In this document: positions 57,091-64,000 of the stretch, piece after piece | How the letters are laid out: each line of letters begins with the position of its first letter | Position numbering within the stretch: the first letter of the stretch is position 1 | From: Serratia silvae | GTDB lineage: Bacteria > Pseudomonadota > Gammaproteobacteria > Enterobacterales > Enterobacteriaceae | Direction of reading: 5' to 3' | Length of the DNA: 64,000 bases | Assembly: GCF_023282985.1 (NCBI RefSeq) | Contig: NZ_JAGQDC010000001.1 | Location: 1-64,000, forward strand | Notes under the pieces: model-generated | Database searches by the model: none | What the model saw: the letters and a program-made list of their open reading frames with translations, nothing else | What the model was told of the DNA's origin: nothing | Made by a program: the position numbers and the translations under genes

Positions 57091-57112
57091 GGGCCGACAT
57101 AACGTTCGGCCC
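57091..57112 (+). terminator. hairpin after the response-regulator gene
   Basis: GGGCCGA (57091-57097) pairs with TCGGCCC (57106-57112) five bases after the stop. There is no clear T-run, so its terminating strength is uncertain. Confidence 0.45.
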
Positions 57113-57176
57113 AAAAGGGTTACTTCAGGAAGTGGAGCATTTTTAGCATTGAGCTATCGTTGGCGGTTTTAATTTT

Positions 57177-58349
57177 TTAGTAATAGATGGGGTCTGAGAT
57201 TGGTGAATCCCAAGTGTAGATATCGTTCTTATTCAGTGGAACACATTGCATTGCAATTGCTTTTAATTGCTTTATTTTTCTATCGTATTCATTGGTGTTG
57301 TCAGGCGTTATTTTTAGACTTGCCTTTCGGGGGGCAATAATACGTGCTGGGCAAATTAACTTGATATCGCCTAAAGTGAATATGTTTACTCCAGTGATAA
57401 AGAACCGATTGGGTATGTCTTGATAGTATCTGGTGCTCCACAGTGCACTATTAAACATAGTATGAGAATGGGTTTTTTTATCAATATAAAACTCATGTAT
57501 ACGCGAGTCACTGATACCTGATAGATTCATTGTCATGTTTATTATCATGTTTGGTATAGGCCTGATAAATATTGAAAAAATTGCCAGGGTAGTTGGTATG
57601 CATATTAATATGATAGTAATGATGCGTAATATTTTTCCATTTTTCTTTTCATTAATATAAATTGTCCCAGGTAAAATGCTTAACATAGTATACATGAGGG
57701 CTAATATGATGATTAGGCTAGCCTGTGTAAATTCTTTACTGCCTTCGGCAACCTCAAACTGTTGTAATAAAAAGAATAGTGGAAGCACTTGAGCAATTGC
57801 CGGGGTGAGTAAAAAAAACGGCATAAAATATTTCGTAGACCATTTCTTAAGAAAACTGTCTTCTTCATTACTGTCCTGTGAAAGGTATTTTCTTGATTTT
57901 AATATTCTATTATTTGTTAGGAAGAAGCTAAAAAACATAGAAGGCAATAGAAATAATGAGATAATGATAAAACTATTTAATTTGATGTAATATAAAATAG
58001 AAGTAAGTAAAATTAATAATAAGCATGATATTAAGCAGTTAAACATACCAGTTAAAGCGAAATCATGTTCTATTCCATTGTATTTCTTCAGGTTACGTTC
58101 ATAATGAGCGTAAGCAATAATTAACATTAATGAGGAAATGAATAGTAATATGCTGAAACCCAATATCGATAATATTGCAAACCCTAATATAATCCCCATA
58201 ATTGATTTGACATTTACCGCATCATGAAAGATATCTAATCTATCGATATTTGATAGGTAAAGCCAAATCACCGCAACAGTCAATACGGTAATGAAAGCCG
58301 ATGAGGAAATGATCGATATGATCAATTTTTTATTCAGTATTTTATTCAT
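57177..58349 (-). CDS. polytopic membrane protein of unknown function, AT-rich
   Basis: I do not recognise this 390-residue protein. It has about eight membrane helices between residues 10 and 260 (for example IISIISSSAFITVLTVAVIW, FAILSILGFSILLFISSLML, IITIILICIPTTLAIFSIFI) and a C-terminal soluble part of about 130 residues with two Cys (CPARIIAPRK, AMQCVPLNK), probably periplasmic or cytoplasmic. The gene is far more AT-rich than its neighbours and uses many ATA and AAT codons, a sign of horizontal transfer. It is monocistronic, opposite in strand to both flanking operons. Confidence 0.7.
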   Translation of the reverse strand: MNKILNKKLIISIISSSAFITVLTVAVIWLYLSNIDRLDIFHDAVNVKSIMGIILGFAILSILGFSILLFISSLMLIIAYAHYERNLKKYNGIEHDFALTGMFNCLISCLLLILLTSILYYIKLNSFIIISLFLLPSMFFSFFLTNNRILKSRKYLSQDSNEEDSFLKKWSTKYFMPFFLLTPAIAQVLPLFFLLQQFEVAEGSKEFTQASLIIILALMYTMLSILPGTIYINEKKNGKILRIITIILICIPTTLAIFSIFIRPIPNMIINMTMNLSGISDSRIHEFYIDKKTHSHTMFNSALWSTRYYQDIPNRFFITGVNIFTLGDIKLICPARIIAPRKASLKITPDNTNEYDRKIKQLKAIAMQCVPLNKNDIYTWDSPISDPIYY

Positions 58350-58698
58350 TACGTGAATTCCTTTTCTTAAAGTTTTATTTAGATATCAGATTGCTGATAA
58401 AGGTTATTCATGCTCTTAAAATAGGGGCAGCAATATACTGCGCCCCTTCAGATATTTATGCGACAAATGAGCTGTAATTTCAAACTATTTTTATTTGCAT
58501 ATGTCATCGTTGCAATGCTAATTATTGATTTTTACAGGATATGATAAATCCTCTGCTCGCTAGAGAGGTGAAAAGTGGTGAGCTTGCGAGGGGGAACCCC
58601 GTTGAAGGCATTAACTAATCCGCACCGATGTCACAGCAAGCCTTATTGATTCGTGTATAATCTCCCCCAACTTTTTGTACATCTTCTTAGGGTCTTCT
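58350..58698. other. intergenic region between the AT-rich membrane-protein gene and hsdM
   Basis: It holds the promoters of two divergent genes. A TATAAT at 58656-58661 is a likely -10 element for hsdM; a matching -35 is not obvious. AT content falls sharply near 58550, which may be the edge of the acquired segment. Confidence 0.5.
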
Positions 58699-61062
58699 AT
58701 GGCTGACACCAACTTCTCTCAAATTGCTGCCTTCATCTGGTCGGTGGCCGACCTGCTGCGTGGCGACTTCAAACAATCCCAGTATGGCCGTGTGATCCTA
58801 CCCTTCACGCTGTTGCGCCGCTTGGAGTGTGTGTTAAGTGAGAGCAAAGAAGCGGTGGTGGCCCAGGCTGAAAAAGTCAAAGCCATGAACCTGCCGGAAG
58901 AAGCACAGGAAAAGCTCATTCTGCGAGCAACCAATGATCTGGCGTTCTTCAATACCTCATCGATGGATCTCGGCAAGATGGGGCAGAACGGCATCAAGGA
59001 TAACCTGGAGAGCTACGTTCAGTGCTTCTCAAAGGATGCACGTGAGATCTTTGAGCACTTTAAGTTTTATGAGTTTGTTGGCCAATTGAACGATGCCAAC
59101 CTGCTGTTCAAGGTAGTAAAGAAGTTTGCCACTACCGATCTTAGCCCTGCCGCCGTGTCTAACCACGAAATGGGCTTGGTGTTTGAAGAACTGATCCGCC
59201 GCTTTGCAGAAAGCTCGAATGAGACTGCGGGGGAGCACTTTACCCCACGCGATATTGTGCGTTTGACCACTTCATTGGTGTTTATGAAGGACGATGAAGT
59301 GCTTAGCAAAGACGGCATCATTCGTACCATCTACGACCCTACAGCAGGAACCGGTGGTTTTCTTTCCTCAGGCATGGAGTATGTGCATGAGTTGAACCCA
59401 AATGCGGTGATGCGTGCTTTCGGCCAAGAGCTAAACCCAGAGTCATACGCCATCTGTAAAGCGGACATGCTGATCAAAGGCCAAGATGTCAGTCGCATCA
59501 AGCTGGGAAATACCCTGTCTAACGACCAGCTACCGACTGAGAAGTTTGACTACATGCTGTCTAACCCACCGTTCGGCGTGGATTGGAAAAAGATTGATAC
59601 TGAGATCAACAACGAGCACAGCGTAAAAGGCTTTGCTGGACGCTTTGGTCCGGGGTTGCCACGCGTCTCCGACGGTTCGCTGCTGTTCTTGCTGCACTTG
59701 ATCAGTAAGATGCGCGACATTCGCAATGCGGATGGTTCGGTGAATGACGGTGGGCGTATCGGCATTATCCTCAACGGTTCCCCACTATTTACCGGCGGTG
59801 CGGGCAGTGGTGAAAGCGAAATCCGCCGCCATATTTTAGAGTCTGATTTGTTGGAAGGCATCGTCGCACTGCCGACCGATATGTTCTATAACACCGGCAT
59901 TGCTACCTACGTGTGGATTTTGTCCAACAATAAAACCGCCGATCGTAAAGGTAAAGTGCAACTGATTGATGGCACCAACCTGTGTGGCAAAATGCGTAAA
60001 TCGCTAGGCTCGAAGCGCAATATCATGGGTGAAGAGGACATTAAGCTTATCACCCAAACCTTCGGTGCCTTCAAGGTTGTGGCTCCGACACCGTTGGATG
60101 AACTGGGCCTGGATAAAGCCCCAGAGCAGAAATCGAACCGTGGTCGCCAGTCCGCGACCAGCAAAACTGAAGCGCCGAAAACCTTCGCCAGCAAGATCTT
60201 TAACAGCACCGATTTTGGCTATCGCCGCCTGACCATCGAACGTCCGCTACGTTTGTCTGCGCAAATCACCGATGAGGCCATTGCCTCGCTACGTTTTGCA
60301 ACCAAGCCGTTTGCTGCACCGATGGAACGCTTGTATGAAGAGTTTGGTTCGCAGTGGGATAACGCTAATTACGCTGACTTTAGCGCGATTGAAGTCGAGG
60401 CGCGTGCGGTTATCAAAGCCGAATTCCCCGATCTGAAAGAGAAGCAAATCAAGGATCTGTTGGATAAGAAACTGTGGCTGACCCAACGCGCATTGATGGC
60501 AAATGCTCAGCAAATCCAAACCGCTTTTGGCAGCAAAGCCGGTGGTAAGAACCTGGTAAGTAACGACTTTAACCAGTTTGATCTTATCCTGAAAGGCGCA
60601 CTGAAAACTGCCGACGTGAAGCTGGATACCAAAGAGAAAAAACAGTTTATCGACGCCATTACCACTAAAAACCCAGACGCCGAACCTGTGGTGAAGAAAG
60701 TGCTGAAAGAGGCTGCGCAACCGCTGTATGGAGCGTTTGAATATAAGGACAAGGTGGTGGAGTTTGAGCAAGACGCCGATCTGCGTGATAACGAGAACGT
60801 GCCGCTAGACCCTAGCGAAGCGACCAGTATGTTGATTGAAAGCTACTTTGAGCGTGAGGTAAGGCCGCACGTTGCCGATGCATGGATCAATGCCGACAAG
60901 CGCGATGCCAAAGACGGTGAAATTGGCGTGGTAGGCTATGAAATTCCGTTTAACCGCCATTTCTATGTCTACCAGCCGCCACGTGACCTCAAAGAGATCG
61001 ATGCGGATCTGGATGCGGTCAGCGCCGAGATTATGAAGCTGCTGCAAGAGGTGCATTCATAA
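58699..61062 (+). CDS. hsdM: type I restriction-modification DNA methyltransferase subunit
   Basis: ATG 58699 (MADTNFSQ) gives 787 residues; the frame extends eight codons upstream without homology. HsdM methylates adenine N6 in the sequence set by HsdS. An N-terminal helical HsdM domain (1-150) precedes the methyltransferase domain with SAM-binding [13 protein letters not shown] and catalytic NPPFG. It is longer than the 500-530 residues of EcoKI-type HsdM because of a C-terminal extension (about 480-787) of charged helices, as in the longer type I subfamily. It overlaps hsdS by one base. Confidence 0.94.
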   Translation: MADTNFSQIAAFIWSVADLLRGDFKQSQYGRVILPFTLLRRLECVLSESKEAVVAQAEKVKAMNLPEEAQEKLILRATNDLAFFNTSSMDLGKMGQNGIKDNLESYVQCFSKDAREIFEHFKFYEFVGQLNDANLLFKVVKKFATTDLSPAAVSNHEMGLVFEELIRRFAESSNETAGEHFTPRDIVRLTTSLVFMKDDEVLSKDGIIRTIYDPTAGTGGFLSSGMEYVHELNPNAVMRAFGQELNPESYAICKADMLIKGQDVSRIKLGNTLSNDQLPTEKFDYMLSNPPFGVDWKKIDTEINNEHSVKGFAGRFGPGLPRVSDGSLLFLLHLISKMRDIRNADGSVNDGGRIGIILNGSPLFTGGAGSGESEIRRHILESDLLEGIVALPTDMFYNTGIATYVWILSNNKTADRKGKVQLIDGTNLCGKMRKSLGSKRNIMGEEDIKLITQTFGAFKVVAPTPLDELGLDKAPEQKSNRGRQSATSKTEAPKTFASKIFNSTDFGYRRLTIERPLRLSAQITDEAIASLRFATKPFAAPMERLYEEFGSQWDNANYADFSAIEVEARAVIKAEFPDLKEKQIKDLLDKKLWLTQRALMANAQQIQTAFGSKAGGKNLVSNDFNQFDLILKGALKTADVKLDTKEKKQFIDAITTKNPDAEPVVKKVLKEAAQPLYGAFEYKDKVVEFEQDADLRDNENVPLDPSEATSMLIESYFEREVRPHVADAWINADKRDAKDGEIGVVGYEIPFNRHFYVYQPPRDLKEIDADLDAVSAEIMKLLQEVHS

Positions 61063-62432
61063 TGAGCAAGTATCAAAGCTATCCAGAGTATAAGGATTCT
61101 GGAGTTGAGTGGTTGGGTATGATACCAAAGGCTTGGGTCACGATAGCTATTTCTCGTTTATTCACTCGAGTTAAACGAACTGGTTATAGCGAAAAAGAAT
61201 TATTGTCTGTATATCGCGATTATGGTGTAGTACCTAAAAACAGTCGTGATGATAACAACAATAAACCCTCGGACGATTTATCACCTTATCAACTGGTTCA
61301 GCCTAATGATCTAGTGCTTAATAAAATGAAAGCATGGCAGGGTTCTATTGCAGTTTCTGAATATGAAGGGATTGTTAGCCCAGCATACTTTGTGTATGAG
61401 CCAAGTGCTAATTTATTTGAACTTGCTTACCCTAAGTATATTCATTACTTAGTAAGAAACATTATCTACATTACCCAATATCTTAGTCGTTCGAAAGGAA
61501 TTAGAGTCAATCAATGGGATTTAGATCCTGATGAATTCAGAAACATTGAATTACTTCTTCCAAGCAAAAAAGAACAATTGAATATTTTTGCATTTCTTGA
61601 CTATGAAACGGCAAAAATAGACGATCTCATTGAGAAACAGCAGCAACTGATTGAACTGCTAAAGGAAAAACGTCATGCAGTGATTAGCCATGCTGTCACC
61701 AAAGGGCTAAGTTCTGATGTGCCAATGAAAGATTCCGGTATTGAGTGGCTGGGTGAAGTACCGGATTATTGGGATGTTTGCTTATTTAAATACAAATGTA
61801 AAGAGGTTACTGATGGCGCACATATTTCGCCAGAAACTGATGGAGGAGAACACTACTTCGTTTCAATAAAAGATATAAAAAATGGTATGATTGAATTCGA
61901 AAATGCTCTTTTGACTTCAGAAAAAAGCTATGATTATCTGGTGAAAGCAGGCTGTATGCCATTGGAAGGGGATATTCTTTTTAGTAAGGATGGGACGATT
62001 GGACAAACGGCAATAACCCCGTCAAGTATCGAGTTTGTGGTGGCGTCATCACTCATAATTATTCGTCCTGATAGAATGATGGTTACTCCTGAATTCTTGG
62101 ATTTTCTGTTGCAAAGCTCACTTGTCAAAGAGCAAGTGGAAAGTTTTGTTAAAGGGGCCGCACTGAGGCGCTTATCCATTATAAATCTTTTGAAAGTGTT
62201 CGGTGTATTTCCACCATTAAAAGAACAATATATTATTTCAGATTACATAAATAAACAGTTAACAAAATTTAACGAGCTAGTAAATCAGGCTATTTTACAG
62301 GTTAAACTGCTCCAAGAACGCCGCACCGCTCTAATCTCCGCCGCCGTAACCGGTAAAATCGACGTGCGCAACTGGATGGCCCCTACCCACGACGTAGTAA
62401 CCCATCAGGAGCCACAGGAGGCGACGGCATGA
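61062..62432 (+). CDS. hsdS: type I restriction-modification specificity subunit
   Basis: This 456-residue HsdS has two target-recognition domains, each opening with the same motif: DSGVEWLGMIPKAW near residue 13 and DSGIEWLGEVPDYW near 225. Each is followed by a coiled-coil spacer (LIEKQQQLIELLKEKRHAVI and VKLLQERRTALISAAVTGK). Each domain reads one half of a bipartite site. The middle of each is AT-rich and the spacers GC-rich, a mosaic typical of hsdS allele exchange. Its stop overlaps the hsdR start (ATGA). Confidence 0.93.
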   Translation: MSKYQSYPEYKDSGVEWLGMIPKAWVTIAISRLFTRVKRTGYSEKELLSVYRDYGVVPKNSRDDNNNKPSDDLSPYQLVQPNDLVLNKMKAWQGSIAVSEYEGIVSPAYFVYEPSANLFELAYPKYIHYLVRNIIYITQYLSRSKGIRVNQWDLDPDEFRNIELLLPSKKEQLNIFAFLDYETAKIDDLIEKQQQLIELLKEKRHAVISHAVTKGLSSDVPMKDSGIEWLGEVPDYWDVCLFKYKCKEVTDGAHISPETDGGEHYFVSIKDIKNGMIEFENALLTSEKSYDYLVKAGCMPLEGDILFSKDGTIGQTAITPSSIEFVVASSLIIIRPDRMMVTPEFLDFLLQSSLVKEQVESFVKGAALRRLSIINLLKVFGVFPPLKEQYIISDYINKQLTKFNELVNQAILQVKLLQERRTALISAAVTGKIDVRNWMAPTHDVVTHQEPQEATA

Positions 62433-64000
62433 GCACAGACACTACCAAGGAGCTGATCTTTCAAAATGAAATGATCGAGCAGATGGTGAAAAATGGTTGG
62501 ATTGTCGGTAAATCAGACGGCTACGATCGTGAACGTGCTGTGTATACGCCGGATGTGCTGGCCTTTGTGCAAGTCAGCCAACCAAAGGAATGGGCGAAGT
62601 TCGCCAAGGTTTACCCAAATGACACCGAGCGTTATTTTCTGGATGCGTTGGTAGCCCAGCTTAAAAAAGCCGATGTGAATGCCACCGATACCCTGTCCCG
62701 CACCTATGGCACCTTGGGCGTATTGCGCCACGGGTTAAAAATCCGCAATGCGCGTTTCTCTCTGTGCCAATTTAAACCCGAACATGAGCTAAACCCGGAA
62801 ACGCTGGCGCGTTATCAGCAGAACATCTGCCGCATTGTACCGGAGTTGGTTTACAGCCCCTATGCCAATGCGGAGCACTTTGCCGCAACCGGCAGCAAAG
62901 CCAAGAGCTGGCGCATTGACCTGGTGCTGTTCGTCAACGGCTTGCCGGTCGCTACGCTGGAGCTGAAATCCGAATTTAAGCAGGCGGTACAAAACGCCAT
63001 CAAGCAGTATAAAAGAACCCGTCTACCGAAAGACCCAATCACCAAAAAGTCGGAGCCGTTGCTCAGCTTTAAACGCGGTGCGCTGGTGCACTTTGCCGTT
63101 AGCCAATATGAAGTGTTTATGGCCACTAAACTGGCAGGGGACGAAACCTTCTTCCTGCCGTTTAACAAAGGCACCAAAGAAGGCGGGGCGGGTAACGACA
63201 TTCCCGACGATCAAAACCGTTATGCCACCGATTATCTGTGGAATGAGGTGTTACTGCCCAGCAACCTGTTGAATATTTTAGGCAGCTACGTTCATCTGCA
63301 AATCGAAGAAAAAGAAGACTGGAACGGGCTGAAAACCAAGAAAGAAACGCTGATCTTCCCGCGTTATCATCAATGGGACGTGGTGCGTAAACTGATTGGT
63401 GCCGCAGTTGAAGAGGGCACTGGCAATAAATACCTGATCCAACACAGCGCTGGCTCCGGTAAATCCAATTCGATTGCCTGGACTGCCCACCAACTCTCTA
63501 CGCTGTATGATGCCAACGGCGAAAAGCAGTTCCATTCGGTGATTGTCGTTACCGACCGCACCGTACTCGACGATCAGCTGCAAGACACTATCTATCAGTT
63601 TGAACATGCCGACGGCGTGGTGGGGCGTATCAATAATAAAGAAGGCGACGGCTCAAAATCAGAAAAACTCGCCGCTGCGCTAGAGAACTCGCAACCGATT
63701 ATCATCGTCACCATCCAGACCTTCCCGTTTGTGCTAAAAGCGATTGAAAACAGTGTCAGCCTGAAACTGCGAAAATACGCGGTGATCGCCGATGAAGCTC
63801 ACTCTTCCCAAAGCGGTTCTACTGCCCGTCAGTTAAAAGAAGTGCTGATGTTGGAAGAGACAGACGACGACACGGTGCTGACTTCCGAAGATGCCATCAA
63901 TGCCACCATGGCAGCCCGGCGAGGAAGCAGTAATCTGAACTACTACGCGTTTACCGCCACGCCAAAACCAAAAACCTTGGAGCTGTTTGGCCGTTTACCT
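62429..64000 (+). CDS. hsdR: type I restriction endonuclease and translocase subunit, cut by the window end
   Basis: ATG 62429 after CAGGAGGCG overlaps hsdS by four bases; 524 codons are present with no stop. The N-terminal nuclease domain has the PD-(D/E)xK core RIDLVLFVNGLPVATLELKS. The helicase-type motor begins with Walker A HSAGSGKSNSIAW, then DEAH in VIADEAHSSQSG and motif III FTATPK. HsdR cuts DNA at a distance after translocating it. About half of a typical 1000-residue HsdR is visible; the remainder lies beyond base 64000. Confidence 0.94.
   Translation, partial: MSTDTTKELIFQNEMIEQMVKNGWIVGKSDGYDRERAVYTPDVLAFVQVSQPKEWAKFAKVYPNDTERYFLDALVAQLKKADVNATDTLSRTYGTLGVLRHGLKIRNARFSLCQFKPEHELNPETLARYQQNICRIVPELVYSPYANAEHFAATGSKAKSWRIDLVLFVNGLPVATLELKSEFKQAVQNAIKQYKRTRLPKDPITKKSEPLLSFKRGALVHFAVSQYEVFMATKLAGDETFFLPFNKGTKEGGAGNDIPDDQNRYATDYLWNEVLLPSNLLNILGSYVHLQIEEKEDWNGLKTKKETLIFPRYHQWDVVRKLIGAAVEEGTGNKYLIQHSAGSGKSNSIAWTAHQLSTLYDANGEKQFHSVIVVTDRTVLDDQLQDTIYQFEHADGVVGRINNKEGDGSKSEKLAAALENSQPIIIVTIQTFPFVLKAIENSVSLKLRKYAVIADEAHSSQSGSTARQLKEVLMLEETDDDTVLTSEDAINATMAARRGSSNLNYYAFTATPKPKTLELFGRLP

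Overview
The window looks like a chromosome segment of a Serratia-like member of the Yersiniaceae (Enterobacterales). Housekeeping blocks have enterobacterial order and protein sequence (ridA-pyrI-pyrB-pyrL, argI/rraB/miaE, valS-holC-pepA divergent from lptF-lptG), ERIC elements are present, and leuX carries an integrated island. Genus is an inference from protein character; no rRNA or species marker is present.

Layout. 1-4.5 kb: a 5'-truncated mgtA, then on the minus strand a phage-fibre-like protein with a self-cleaving S74 chaperone domain, a pyocin S-type bacteriocin and its likely immunity gene. 4.9-8.6 kb: secreted GH20 hexosaminidase and metC. 8.7-10.9 kb: ridA and the pyrBI operon with an intact leader-peptide attenuator. 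11-16 kb: a five-gene peptide/nickel-type ABC importer. 16.2-18.6 kb: argI with two ARG boxes, rraB, miaE. 18.6-28.8 kb: a GMC oxidoreductase, a GNAT acetyltransferase, valS, holC, pepA, lptF, lptG. 28.9-29.4 kb: a chromosomal ccdAB pair.

29.5-43.2 kb is the metabolic centrepiece, all on the minus strand: a GRM2-type choline-degrading glycyl-radical microcompartment (three tandem hexamer shell genes, CutF, pentamer shell, CutO, CutC, CutD, tailed hexamer shell, PduL-type phosphotransacylase and an uncharacterised protein). It is followed by a pair of SMR exporters and preceded by a TetR regulator, a membrane-anchored ToxR-like regulator and a FidL-like partner. CutC would split choline to trimethylamine and acetaldehyde inside the shell; CutF, CutO and PduL would convert acetaldehyde to acetyl-CoA, ethanol and acetyl-phosphate; the SMR pair could export an amine. 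No choline importer is visible.

43.5-46.6 kb: a DeoR / D-erythronate dehydrogenase / GntP permease operon that lacks the expected kinase and decarboxylase. 47.2 kb: leuX, followed by a gutted P4-type integrase, a low-GC 5-methylcytosine restriction-modification pair and hipA/hipB remnants. 50.9-53 kb: a beta-carbonic anhydrase and a convergent luxR/luxI quorum-sensing pair. 53.4-57.1 kb: an operon of an exported von Willebrand A protein, a sensor kinase and a response regulator. 57.2-58.3 kb: an AT-rich orphan membrane protein. 58.7-64 kb: a type I restriction-modification operon hsdM-hsdS-hsdR, with hsdR running off the window end.

The least explained parts are the bacteriocin/S74-fibre locus, the VWA/two-component operon, the regulatory and export genes around the choline microcompartment with its uncharacterised encapsulated-looking protein, and the type II restriction pair in the leuX island.
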